Positions 28,509-39,600 of a stretch of DNA of 64,000 nucleotides are shown here, piece by piece. Where the stretch lies: positions 82,526,896 to 82,590,895 of the forward strand of contig OX104119.1 in the NCBI GenBank assembly GCA_944474755.1, in the 5' to 3' direction. Both the position numbers and the translations under genes were made by a program. How positions within the stretch are numbered: position 1 is the stretch's first letter; the number at the start of each line of letters is the position of its first letter. The notes beneath the pieces were generated by a model that worked only from the letters and a program-made list of their open reading frames with translations, was not told the origin of the DNA and ran no database searches. The stretch is from Limnoperna fortunei (lineage: Eukaryota; Mollusca; Bivalvia; Mytilida; Modiolidae).

Positions 28509-31500
28509 TTAACCACATACATAATCATTCAAATACTTCGGACGATTTCGGATCCTTCCTGACCTTCTCGGTTCAAAACTAGTTGTAGGATCTTCATTAT
28601 TTTGCGAGTCTAATATCTCATCAATTTCAGTGTCACTTAACGGTGTTACCTTCTTGAAATGTGACGCATTTCTAGTTATCTCTTTATGTCCGTCACTTGC
28701 GGTTATCATAGTTCCTTTCTTCGTTTTTACAGTCAGTGGTGTCGGATTGAATGGTGTTGTAAGTTTGTCCTTCTTTTCTTGTTTGACCAAAACGCTTTCT
28801 CCTATTTTGAAATTTGACGGTTTTACGTAATGTCTTTCTTCAAAATTTTGTTTCATCTTTCCTTTCTTCTTCTTGTCGGTTTCGCGCAATTTTCGATCTT
28901 CGGGTGGTTTAGCGGTTTGGAATTGTGGTATCTTAACGTTAAAGTTTCGTCCAAACATCAATTTTCCAGGTGATTGTCCCGTTGTAGCATGAGGTGTTGC
29001 TCTGTAGTTTCTAAGGAACGTGTGAATTTCCTGTTTCCAGCTACGGTGTTCGGTGTTGGCGGCACGTATAGCTTTTCCTATGGTCTTCATGAATCTCTCA
29101 CTTTCTGCATTTGCTCTTGGCCATAACGGTGTTATTTTCCTGTGTTTAAATCCTAAAGTGTCGGCAAATTTTCGAAACTCCTCGGAATTAAACGGTGGTC
29201 CATTATCACTTTTTAATACTGTCGGTATACCCATTGTACTGAAGATTTTATCCAAAAGCGGAATAACTGTCTTTGACGTTAAACTAGTCAAATGTTCAAC
29301 TACTGGAAATCTTGAGTACTCGTCGATTACGACCATTAAGTAATATCCACCGGTAAAAGGACCAGTAAAATCGACGCTAAGATTCTCCCAGACTTGTGAT
29401 GGTAACTCACTCATCTTCAAAGGCTCATAAACGGTCTTCGGAGTTGATGCTAAACACGGTATACATGCTTTACAAACTTTTTCAACAAGTTTATCTATTC
29501 CGGCGAAATAAACCTTTTCTCTTAACAGTTGTTTTGTACGTACTATTCCAGAGTGTCCCTCGTGTGCAAGCTCAATAACACGCATTTGTAAATCCTTTGG
29601 AATTACTATTCGATTGTCATGCAATAAAATTTCACCATCATTAACAGGTACTACGGTAAGTTCATATCGCAATCTAGATAAAGTATCTAATGTTGTGTTC
29701 TCATATGACCTTTCCCATCTGTTTGTTTTGACGGCAGTAATAGCTGTCTGCAACTCTGGGTCATTTTGTGTACTTAAAAGAATTTTTAGCCCCGTGCGGG
29801 ATCCGGGTGGCTAAAAGAATAGACCGCAGTCGCGCTAGCTTGTCGTAAAAGGCGACTAAATAGCGCCCAGTACCCTGACCGGCGTGTCAGGTCGGTTTGC
29901 CTAAAGACCGACTGGGATGTGTGCCCTAGGTGGTTGAATGGGGTACCCCTGGCAAGCTGGGGTTGTCAGGCCATAATACGGAAAACCTGACCGCAAACCA
30001 TATTAGTGCACCGTGTTGGGAAAATGCCACGTTCCTCGCACGTTAAAGAACGCTGCTGTAGTATTCGCTATGAGTAGGGATTTCGATCCCGCTACAGGAG
30101 GCTAAATTGCCCGACCCTATCCATCCTCCCATTTGCTAGTGGCAATCTAAAATCCGTTACCCCTTTTTTTCCTTGTGTCCCATCCCATTTTCATTCATCA
30201 TCATTTCATGTTCATTTTATCATCCATTTCATGTTCATCGCCTGAATATAGCTGAAATATTGCTGCTCGGGCGTTAAACACCATCAATCAATCATCATCT
30301 TAAAAGAATTTCACTTAAGGTCATAGCCTTAGGTACAGCATTGTCAGTAATAAATTTTACATATTCCTCTGCTATTTTCGAATGTTTGTATGATTGTGAT
30401 GTCTTCTCGGTTGGATGGCGAGATAAATAATCTGCAGCGTTTACTTTTCCTGGTTTATACAGTACTTTGAAATCATATTGCTGAAGTCTTAATCGCCACC
30501 TTTCGATTCGAGCAGGTATTTTCTTCTTCGGATTGTTGAATATTGTCTGGAGTGGTTCATGGTCTGAAACTAGTGTGAATGTTTGTCCATAAACATAAAG
30601 ATGAAAATGTTCAATACTCCACACTATAGCAAGTGATTCCTTCTTGGTTTGCGAATAACGAGTTTCTATGTCCGTTAACGCACGACTGGCATACGCAATG
30701 ATTCGGCCTTCTTGTGTGAGAAGCGCTGCTAACCCAACTGGACTTGTATCTACGATTAGCATTGTCTCTTTCTTTGGGTCAAAATATGCCATAACACGGT
30801 CAGCTACAAGCTCGTTCTTTAGCTTATCAAATGATTCTTGCTGCTCAGGAGTCCACTCAAACTTAGTGTCCTGTTTCGTAAGTCGGCGAAGCGGTTCAGT
30901 AATGGTCGAATAATTCGGGATAAACCTACCAACGTAATTCGTCATTGCAAGAAAACTTCTAACTTCTCCAATATCCTTTGGAACAGCTGTGTTTTTAATC
31001 GCGGCTATCTTCTTAGGATCAGCTGAAATTCCGTCTGCACTAAAAATATGTCCGTAAAATTCCAATCGGTCTTTATTGAATTCACATTTTGACCTGTTCA
31101 GTGTTAGATTCTTCTCTTTAAGACGCACAAATAGCTTTTCTAAACGTTCATCGTGATCCTTTTGATTCTGAGCAAACACGATAATGTCGTCGGATATATT
31201 CCGAACGCCTTCTAATCCTTCTAATGCTACGATTAAAGTATTTTGAAAAATCTCAGCTGCTGATGAAACCCCGAAGTTTAACCTCTTGAATCGTCTGAGT
31301 CCTACGTGAGTTGTGAATGTAGTTATGTTTCGCGAGTTTTCTTCCAGCTCTAGTTGATGATACCCGTTTTTCAAATCCAGTTTCGAAAACACTTTCGAAC
31401 CGTTTAAATCCAAGATCATATCATCAAGTGTAGGCGTAATATGTCGGGAACGTAATATAGCCTTGTTTGGTTCCCGCATGTCAACGCATAAACGAACCTC

Positions 31501-32961
31501 ATTCGGACTTTTGGGTTTCGGAGCGATCACTATCGGACTAACCCACGGAGTCGGTCCATCTACGGTTTCGATTATATCCAGTGCTTCTAGTCGTTCCAAC
31601 TCTCGTTCGAGTTTCTTGCGTGAATGAAACGGAATTCGTCTGTGTGGTTGTACAATTGGTTTCACTGATTTATCCACATGTATTTTAACTTTCACATCTT
31701 TTAACTTCCCAATTCCATCGAATACTTCACTGTATTTATTACATAATTTCACATGACTTGTCGACACATTTGATATTTCAGACACAATATTTAATTCCAC
31801 AGATGTATCATAACACAGTAGATTGCCATACTCCCCTTGAACTACAAACACGGGTGCGGTTGTTATTCTACTGTCATTCTCTATCGTCGCTTGAAATTGT
31901 CCCATTAATTCCAGCGTTTTATCCGAACCATAAGCGAATACTCTAGTATTGGCGTGAGAAAGTTTCGGTTTTCTCTTTATCCTTTTGAACGTATTTTCAT
32001 CGATAACATTTATACTAGATCCAGTGTCCACTAGGAACTTCACGTCTGAATCGTTGATTTTCGCTGTGATTTTCGGTTGTCCTCTCTGAATCTTGTTAAC
32101 GGTTACTTCACGTAATCCAAGCACATATTCTTCATCGGAATTGCTTTCTGAAGTGTCATCTCGCTGTACAAGATCGTCCTCGAGTCTATTAATCCTTCTT
32201 CTCCCATGTTTTGTTTGTTGTTTTCCAGTCTTTGATGTGCATACGTTTGCAAAATGGTTGCGTTTATTACAAACGTTACAAGTCTTTCCGTATGCAGGGC
32301 AAAACTTCTTGTGAGGATATTCACCTCCACAGTTTCTACACTTCTTCTTTTTAACTTCACGTTCAGATGTTTCTGGTTGTTTCTGAAGAAATCTCGGATT
32401 GTTTCTGCGTTTCCGTATCGCATTAGTCATTTCACCCTCGTTTTTCTCGATTTCTGTTGCTTGGTGTTCCGATACTTCAAGCGCTCGTCCATCCGCTAAT
32501 AGTTTTTCTAATGCCAGGTCCTCACGAAGAGCTTTTCTTCTCAACCTTGACGACCAACATCCTTGAATAATTTGAGACTTAATTTCTTTGTTTGTGTCCG
32601 CAAATTCACAGTTTACAGCAAGCTGGCGTAACCTGGTGCAGAATCTGTCAATTGTCTCATCCTTGGACTGCTTGGATTGTCGGAATTTATAAATTTCGAA
32701 TTCAGTGTTCTTCGGAGCAAAGTACGCTGTCAGTTTTGTCTTAGCGGCTTCGAAATCTTCTCCGGTATCAACGAGAGTGTCAAAAATTTCGTTCACTTCC
32801 TCCCCAGCATAATGCAGTAATAAAGCTCTTTGACGTTTCTTGTCCTTTATGTCTAGTCCAATGAACAGATTTTCTAGACGACTAATCCACTTTTTCCATC
32901 TAACTTCTGCATTACTTTCATGTACGGAAAACGTCGGAAAATTCGGCAATGATGTAGCCAT
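28509..32961 (-). pseudogene. gypsy gag-pol polyprotein, interrupted by a SINE
   Basis: Upstream half (32961-30295, 888 codons): gag-like region, two Cys/His zinc motifs (CRNCGGEYPHKKFC, CNVCNKRNHFANVC near residues 207-240), retropepsin VDTGSSINVI (about 310), RT with LDLKNGYHQL (about 528) and a divergent catalytic SDDIIVF (about 592), then RNase H. Downstream half (29753-28509): integrase with an HHCC zinc finger (HEGH...CKACIPC), DDE residues in VDFTGPF, SDNGPPF and NAESERF, and a basic C-terminus. The SINE lies between the halves with a 13-bp duplication; without it the two frames are colinear. No other stop is seen, so the SINE is the main lesion. Confidence 0.93.
29786..30298 (+). mobile_element. 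SINE inserted in gypsy pol, with 13-bp target duplication
   Basis: Flanks CTTAAAAGAATTT at 29773-29785 and 30299-30311 are a perfect 13-bp duplication, giving exact ends. The 513-bp insert begins ttagccccgtgcgggatccg, has the shared body (cataatacggaaaacctgaccgc...) and ends with the family tail (gaatatagctgaaatattgc) and (atca)n. Its first 70 bases resemble the 5' end of LINE copy 1. LINE-type target-primed insertion is inferred from tail and duplication. Confidence 0.95.
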
Positions 32962-33044
32962 GGCTTAAAAATCAGTGTTACTAATTAGTAAATCCAATGA
33001 AATACATTTGATTGCACTTTTCCACTCATAAGACGTCGCGAATT

Positions 33045-33062
33045 TTAAATCCTCGTCGCCAT
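33045..33062 (-). promoter_or_regulatory. Putative gypsy primer-binding site
   Basis: On the minus strand ATGGCGACGAGGATTT follows the 5' LTR at once, where a tRNA primer should pair. I cannot name the tRNA. Confidence 0.5.
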
Positions 33063-33264
33063 TGTAAAATCGATGGATTCATTAAAACTATGTTTTCAGT
33101 TCTAATACTTTAATACAACTATCTCAAACATTAAACAGCATCATATATAAATCAATGATAAACATTGCAGACTAGACGCGCCTATTGTTATAATAAGATC
33201 TGTCATCAGAACACGTGTTAAACTTTAACTAAAAGTATGAATGTAACTTGTTAGCGATATTACA
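33063..33264 (-). repeat. gypsy 5' LTR
   Basis: 202 bp, followed by the target duplication ATACA at 33265-33269. It holds the promoter by family analogy. Confidence 0.95.
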
Positions 33265-33317
33265 ATACACTAAATGTAACATGTTAGCTCTAACTTTTTC
33301 TTGCTATGTTCACAGAT

Positions 33318-33444
33318 ACAATTACCGATGGCTTGCAGGAAAACATGGATTGGGAGAAATTATTTATTTACATAAACATTATCAAAACATCATTATACGA
33401 ACAGTATAATACAATGTATCAAATAAAAATTGACAAATAACCCC
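33318..33444 (-). repeat. B2 repeat of the DIRS-order element
   Basis: 127 bp identical to 33631-33757 as far as I can read (acaattaccgatggcttgc ... tgacaaataacccc). Confidence 0.95.
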
Positions 33445-33518
33445 GCTTTAATCATTAAGCAATAATATAAAAACAAAGCAGCAAAAATACACATGTTATA
33501 AAAAGGGTGGGTGGGTGG

Positions 33519-33633
33519 GGAAAACTTCTGCTCAAAAAATGCGCCAAAACATCGCCAAGAAAATTACCTCCTAACAAAAGAGCTAAAATTATCGCCCTTG
33601 TAATTACTAAATTTTACCGGATAAAATTTCACA
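33519..33633 (-). repeat. A2 repeat
   Basis: 115 bp matching 38366-38480 with one difference (cgccaag versus cgctaag). It overlaps B1 by 3 bases at the circular-junction point. Confidence 0.95.
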
Positions 33634-33757
33634 ATTACCGATGGCTTGCAGGAAAACATGGATTGGGAGAAATTATTTATTTACATAAACATTATCAAAA
33701 CATCATTATACGAACAGTATAATACAATGTATCAAATAAAAATTGACAAATAACCCC
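33631..33757 (-). repeat. B1 repeat
   Basis: 127-bp twin of B2, abutting A2. Confidence 0.95.
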
Positions 33758-34005
33758 AAGGACAACCAATAAACCCCAATCCATGTCCAAAGAAAAAGGG
33801 GGAAAAAAGGGGGTGAGTCATATTTGCAAATAATAAAGAAACTTGTCCTCAAAACTTATTAATGTAGTTGTTAACAATCAAATTAATGCATACGATATGT
33901 TATAAACTAAAACATTAACATGTAACAACATTTTAAGAACCAATAATGTCAAAAAATTCCAGCATACAAAATACTTATACTAAACACTTGTACCAATATT
34001 CACAT

Positions 34006-34898
34006 TCATAAGATAAATTTACAATTAATATTGTCCAGCATGGTCTTAGACACCTTCAATTGTTGTTCACAATTAGGTTTAATATAAGCTTGATATGCAT
34101 TAGATCGCCAGTTACCATGAATGCGCAGACATTCAGTATCAATACCAGACTCATGTGCAAACGTGCACCCCCACGCCTAAAACTGTGCAATGCATATCTG
34201 CTAGGGTCATAGCCTAAAGATTTGAGTAGCTTACATGCCATTGGATATGTGACAGGAAAAGTACTCGTCCCTGATCTCAGGACAAAAAAGGGGTCATCAG
34301 GTTCAGCTGGAATAGCTTGTACTAATTTATCTATAGCTGTTACAGGACATAATGGATTCTCTCTAGCTCTAATAAAAGGAATGACCTGTTTGTTTTCTCC
34401 AAAGTTGTCTGTTTTGGAAGACTCAATAGAAATAAGCACACCATCAGATAATATGTGAACAGACCTTCTACGTAAATAATGTCCTGAATTGTTTGCCACC
34501 TGTTTGCCCGAGTCAGGGATGAGGTTGGACTTCCTAAGAAAGGAAAAGAATGCGACTAGAAATATGGTCCAACAGTTCAAATGTAGCTGATTATCGAAAT
34601 TAATGACTGATTTCAGACGCAATAAAATCTCTGGGGTAATTGGTAGTTTAGGCGCAGGAGGGACACAAATAGACCTATGTAAACCAGACAAAGCAGTTTT
34701 GACTTGTAAAAATTTAGTAGGTTCGAAATCAATACCATAGCATTGGTGTAAAAGTTTAATGCTGCTAACCAAAGAACGAAGATATGTGAATGAATGGCAT
34801 GTTCTAGCCATGAACTGTACAAAACTAGCTATGGTGTTAGGTGTAGCAGGAACAGTCGCTAATCTAAAGTATTTACAAATGTCAGGAAAGATTTCCAA
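34006..34898 (-). pseudogene. Tyrosine recombinase of the DIRS-order element, frameshifted
   Basis: The main frame carries the N-terminal SAM-like helices, the domain boundary near ITPEILLRL, the first arginine (FFSFLRKSNLIP) and the box II HSFRRGG. Just after RRGG (about 34160) the frame is lost. A neighbouring frame continues with the HGNWRS motif and a following tyrosine in AYIKP, ending at 34006. So catalytic Arg, His and Arg are in one frame and the Tyr in another, from an apparent one-base loss. The enzyme would close the circular DNA and integrate it. A sequencing or assembly error is possible because the element looks young. Confidence 0.85.
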
Positions 34899-35084
34899 TG
34901 ACTTAACAAATTTTTAACTGTTCCACTTGAAAAAGCCTGGTGCTGTGTCTGATTTAATTCAAACTGTAAAAATTTCCACTGAGCTGAACAACCTACAAAA
35001 TACATACAATCCTACTGTCAGTACATGGTTACCATATTCAACAATAGTTCTGACTATAATTCTAAAAAAGTAATCACGACAGAT

Positions 35085-36955
35085 TTACCAGTTATTCAAA
35101 AATGAAAACATATCATCTGTAACAGTTTGCAACACCATATTTGGATACTTGTCTAAAGCTGCTTTAATGTTACCGCGACTCAAATCGTCCGCTACATCAT
35201 TAGCCACACCACTAATATGTGAGGCTCTAATATCGAAGTCACACTTAGCCGCTATAAATAAAAGCTCTCTAGCACATTGATTTAAAAATGCTGACTTTGA
35301 ACGACCATTGTTTATCACATTTGTAGAAATCATATTGTCACATTGAACGAGAACTCGCTTTCCTGCCCAATTTTTTCCCCATAGTTTTACAGCAACTATA
35401 ATAGTCAGTAACTCCAACGAGTTAATATCCAACTCTTGCTCCAAAATACTTTTGGGAAAAGTTCGTGAAAAACCGAAGTGGCCGCTAACTCCGCCACAAG
35501 ATTCTAAACAAGCATCTGTTTGAAAATTTTCTCCTGGTGCAGAAAAATATGGTTCACTTAAAAGTGAAACACCGTTATAAATGTCTAAGAAAGTTTTCCA
35601 CCAGTTGATATCCATTTTAAATTGTTTATCAAGTTTAACACTAACTCTACTATTTGGTATCTGCCTCAGTGTATCTAACATCCTGGCAATAAAAATCCTG
35701 CCAGGCTTTACACACTTTGCAATAAACTGTAACTTGCCAATTAAACTTTGTATCTCACGGAGAGTCGCAGATCTTTTATCGAGCCATAACTTTAGTTCTT
35801 GTTTAATTGAAATTAAACGCTCTGGAGTTACTTCGATTGTCATCGTTATAGAGTTAAACAAAACACCTAAGAAAGTCATTATCTGATTTGGTTCCTTAGC
35901 CTTATCTTCCGATTCCTGCAAACCAAGTGCTTTCAATAATGCCCGTAGATCCAAAAATGCCTTGTAAGCCGCTTCTTTTTCTGCCTCAACTGATGCGAAA
36001 TCATCAAGATAATTTATAAGTTCCTGATAATCTCTGTTGAATATAAACGCAACCGCATTAGTGGTTCGTTGGCAAGCCATAGCCGCGGATGCCAGACCAA
36101 AAGGTAATCTTGTGTCTATATAAAAATGTTCTTTCCACCGCAACCCTAAAAGGATAAAATCATGCGGATCAACAGGAATTTGTCTGTAGGCTCTACTAAG
36201 ATCGAGTTTATACATACAACACCCTTGTCCTTTTCTGTGTATTAATTTTGACAAGTTATCCACTGATGGATACACTAAATGATAAGGTTCACCAAGTAAG
36301 TATCTCTAGCAATGCCGAAATTAACTGAAAAGTCTGGTGGAAAGCTCAAATCCATCACAATTCGCCTTTTATCTGAGTTGCTATCTTTACGCACAGTTTG
36401 TAAAGGAGAAACTACTAAACAATCATTAAAAGGTCTATGCCTGAAAGGTCCAACAATGGCCTGAAAATTAAGTTCCTTAGAAATGTACTGATCTACAACT
36501 TTTTCATAAACCAAGGCTGAAGAATGATTATCATAAATCTTATATGGTAAAAATTCATATGAAAAATTAATAGGCCACCCATATCTCAAAAATTTACAAA
36601 CTATATTATCATCATATTTACATAATAATTTTTCCCACAATGCAATATTAAAAGAAGATGGAACATCTAAGCAAGCACCTAAAAAATTATAATTTCCACT
36701 ATTCCATACTTTATCATGCATATCTAACATATAATCACAAAATTTGACCCTTGCTTTGTACATACACTTGCTCGGAATAACATTTGAATTTAAAACACTG
36801 GTAGCTCTATACAACACTTTAGGTGTGGATGTATTATTAGAAATTATACTGCAATTTCCACCTTCAGATTGCTCAGTATGCTCATTGCTCATTTCTACAC
36901 ACTGCTCAAATTGCTCGATATTATACAATTGCTCGGACTGCTCAATACTATACAC
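35085..36955 (-). pseudogene. Reverse transcriptase/RNase H of the DIRS-order element, frameshifted
   Basis: Two overlapping frames. 36955-36275 encodes the linker and first RT motifs (RRIVMDLSFP). 36275-35085 encodes LDLSRAYRQIP, PFGLASA, the catalytic YLDDF, then RNase H with QTDACLES, INSLELL, QCDNM and a HISGVANDVADDLSR end. The switch is near 36290, where both frames overlap for about 15 bases; a one-base indel or a frameshift signal would explain it. The 396-codon frame begins with GTG, not a real start, so I treat the two as one gene. Confidence 0.85.
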
Positions 36956-37102
36956 ATGCTCTGATGCATTGCTAACAATATTTACATTGCTGAAATTAAT
37001 ATGCTCACAATTACGTGTAACACTATGCTCATTTTTCTCAAATTTTCCAGAATAAAATTTCTTATTTACATCACCAACAACTTCTGCAGATTTTAAAGAT
37101 AG

Positions 37103-38359
37103 TCAACGCCTCCTGCAATTCCTCTCCGGATGAGGAAAACATAAACCTTTCTTTGCACAAGCTAAGCACACATGAATTTTAGAACAAACTTTTCCATCTT
37201 TTGATAAAGCACATTCCATATCAAAATTATAGCTGCGGCATATGATATTTACAATTTTAGATTCTACCTCCAACTTTTCACCTTGGACACTGCTAGAACT
37301 AGCGCTATTTGAAATACAATACGACAAATTGTCAAAATTATCTTCCCAACTTTTCTCGCCGAATTCTAATGCTTGCATCACACTATTATGAAATTGCCTT
37401 GCATGTGCCCATCCGTGAACTATTCCATGCTTCATTACTTGTTTCAGCAACTTCAATCTGCCACGTTTTTCAGTTGTACTAACAATTGCATCATCCTGCA
37501 GAATAATGTTAACTGCACCTAAGACAAATGCTTCCATTGATATGTTAACTGGTTTCCGTAGCTTGGCTATATGCGCAATTTCACTAGTAAATGCATGAGG
37601 CCAAAAAATTACATGTCTCACAAGCTCCTGTGTTTCAATGTCCAACCCTGACTTTAACTTAATCTTACCATTAGCCTGCTTGATGGAGTCTTGTATTATC
37701 TGCCTGTAGAATGTCTCCCTGTCAGCAGCAGCTTGATTTCCAACTAATGGCATCGCAGCTAACTCCCTTTGTACTGCTTCCTGCAACATGGGCATGTCCC
37801 TCAGGTCATTGACTGTCACTGAAGCTTCGGAGGTAGGCAAATTGTTCGTCCCGATGCCCAACGCGGGCAATTTATTCACTGCAATAGGCGAGGTATGTAA
37901 GTTGCCCCTTGGAATGCCTGACGAGGGCAAATTGCTCACTGAAATGTCAGACAAGGGCATGTTGCTCCCTGATATGCCAGACATTGGGATAATGTTAGTA
38001 GCAATTCCTGAGGTTGTGGACTTAGTACCAGGTGTTGAAGATGGGTTCTGACCTGTTTGAGACAACATTTTTTGCCGTAGGTCATTATTTTCAAGTTCTA
38101 ACTTATGAAGGCTATCATTAACTTCCTCTTGCAGTTGAGTTATATGATTAATCAAATCAGCCTTTGTAGCCTTCTTGACTGATTTCTTCGGGACCGCCCC
38201 GGACGTGCCTGGCCCAGAGTTGCCTGCGCCCAAAAACACATCTCTACCGTCAATGTATGTGTTGGCTTGCGTGTGGGGAGAGGAAAACATCCTTATCTCA
38301 TCATCAATGTCAGTCTGATTGCGTAAAAACTGCTCAATACTTAAATTATAATGCTGCAT
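37103..38359 (-). CDS. gag-like ORF1 of the DIRS-order element
   Basis: 418 residues, ATG 38359, seven bases inside A1. Residues about 68-100 look like a coiled coil (LINHITQLQEEVNDSLHKLELENNDL). A low-complexity part with IPMSGISGSN / LPLSDISVSN-type repeats follows (about 118-175). The C-terminus has a Cys-rich end (CLACAKKGLCFPHPERNC) that may bind nucleic acid. No stop or shift is seen. Structural function is inferred from position. Confidence 0.75.
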   Translation of the reverse strand: MQHYNLSIEQFLRNQTDIDDEIRMFSSPHTQANTYIDGRDVFLGAGNSGPGTSGAVPKKSVKKATKADLINHITQLQEEVNDSLHKLELENNDLRQKMLSQTGQNPSSTPGTKSTTSGIATNIIPMSGISGSNMPLSDISVSNLPSSGIPRGNLHTSPIAVNKLPALGIGTNNLPTSEASVTVNDLRDMPMLQEAVQRELAAMPLVGNQAAADRETFYRQIIQDSIKQANGKIKLKSGLDIETQELVRHVIFWPHAFTSEIAHIAKLRKPVNISMEAFVLGAVNIILQDDAIVSTTEKRGRLKLLKQVMKHGIVHGWAHARQFHNSVMQALEFGEKSWEDNFDNLSYCISNSASSSSVQGEKLEVESKIVNIICRSYNFDMECALSKDGKVCSKIHVCLACAKKGLCFPHPERNCRRR

Positions 38360-38365
38360 TTCTCT

Positions 38366-38480
38366 GGAAAACTTCTGCTCAAAAAATGCGCCAAAACATC
38401 GCTAAGAAAATTACCTCCTAACAAAAGAGCTAAAATTATCGCCCTTGTAATTACTAAATTTTACCGGATAAAATTTCACA
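38366..38480 (-). repeat. A1 repeat (5' terminus)
   Basis: 115-bp partner of A2 and the outer right end of the element. Confidence 0.95.
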
Positions 38481-39239
38481 TTTATTTAAATTAAAAACTC
38501 GCAAATCATCATTGAAAAGTAACTAAAAATTCTGAAATTACCAATAGCTATCTCTCTAACAAGAACCTTAAGACTGGACTATATACATATTTTAATGTCA
38601 AACTAAACTACATTACTATTAATAAACATGTTTACTACATGTACCAGACAACTAGAAGAATAGGTTAACTTTAATAACCAACCAGTGATTGCATTGTGTG
38701 ACAATTAACATATTTTACTTTACTAGTAGAGCTACAAAACTTTTAAACAGTGTTATGAATAATAAAAAATTTGTTATTTTCTTACAAACAACACACTCAT
38801 AATTGTTTATCTTTCCCGGACAAAGATAAACTAGCACCCACACATTTTATAATCATATTCATTTCTTAAGCAATGTTAAAATTTTCAATCACAACCAAAA
38901 ACTTGATTTCTTAAGCAGGGTAATCAAACCTTTCAGCCTTTACATTGAAACATTAGTTAAACAATGATATCATGGCAGTAACATTAGACTAGGTTCATAA
39001 CAAAATAATATTTCAAATAGCTCTATATCATAGGTCTCATCATACATCACCTAACAAAAACTTCTAAGAACAAATTCCCTATAAAATATAACACTTGCGT
39101 TTCTAATACAAAACATGTTATAAATTGGAAAAAATATCTCGACTTTAACCATTCAAATGAATCAAACTGACAAACAGAAATAAAAACTTAGAACAAAATC
39201 TCGTAGCAATAAAAAAAATATAAACAAAATATTTACAAA
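38481..39239. other. AT-rich stretch, nothing recognised
   Basis: No supported gene, repeat or RNA between the DIRS-order element and the gag fragment. Confidence 0.4.
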
Positions 39240-39600
39240 AGAGGAGGAGGTCGCTTTTCTATTACAAATCTCCGAAGCAATTAAAACATCTATCGATACT
39301 TGTGTTAAGATCAGTCTTTATTTTATCGTTCGCAACGGGTCTTGATTTATCCTCAAGAGTTTGTATACGTGCCGTAAGTTTGTCAATGCTGTTTTCAAGA
39401 ACTGATACATATTGCTCACGATCATTGGTCTTCTCGGGGGTCTCGTCGCGGATTGTTCTATTTGTCACGGCTAATCCAGGTTCATCATGGCGGTATCCAT
39501 ATGCCTCGCCAAGTTTCTTTGATGTAAGGGCATCTTTTAAGTTAGTAATGTTCCTGGCACGAACAAAGAAAGCCAGTTGAGATGGAAGTTCATTAACAAA
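39240..39600 (-). pseudogene. LTR-retrotransposon gag fragment
   Basis: A minus-strand frame (39600 down to 39262) has a capsid-like ELPSQLAFFVRARNITNLKDAL...GEAYGYR stretch, a coiled-coil-like region and the start of a Cys knuckle (CFNC) before stopping. It is cut on both sides and abuts the recombinase fragment at about 39600, a transposon-transposon junction. Confidence 0.6.

Larger units (their letters stand above)
28013..33264 (-). mobile_element. Ty3/gypsy LTR retrotransposon, complete but split by a SINE
   Basis: Two direct LTRs of 202 bp (28013-28214, 33063-33264) start TG and end CA. They differ at a handful of sites and are flanked by the 5-bp duplication ATACA (28008-28012 and 33265-33269). 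On the minus strand the interior has a primer-binding-like ATGGCGACGAGGATTT next to the 5' LTR, one long gag-pol frame, and a purine tract AAGGGAGAGA before the 3' LTR. The pol order PR-RT-RH-IN is that of Metaviridae. The SINE (29786-30298) interrupts the frame between RNase H and integrase. Confidence 0.95.
33318..38480 (-). mobile_element. DIRS-order retroelement with Ngaro/PAT-type split direct repeats
   Basis: On the minus strand the order is A1 (38480-38366), gag-like ORF, RT/RNase H, tyrosine recombinase, B1 (33757-33631), A2 (33633-33519), an 80-bp link, B2 (33444-33318). This is the A1-ORFs-B1-A2-B2 layout of Ngaro and PAT elements, which replicate through a circular intermediate closed by a tyrosine recombinase. 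B1 and B2 look identical and A1/A2 differ at one base, so insertion was recent. As expected for this order there is no target duplication. No methyltransferase domain was seen, favouring Ngaro-like over PAT, but this is tentative. Confidence 0.9.

Noticed and set aside
28509..29753. Integrase as part of the Polinton/adintovirus-like cassette
   Set aside because: It lies inside LTRs and is colinear with the gypsy RT; it belongs to that element.
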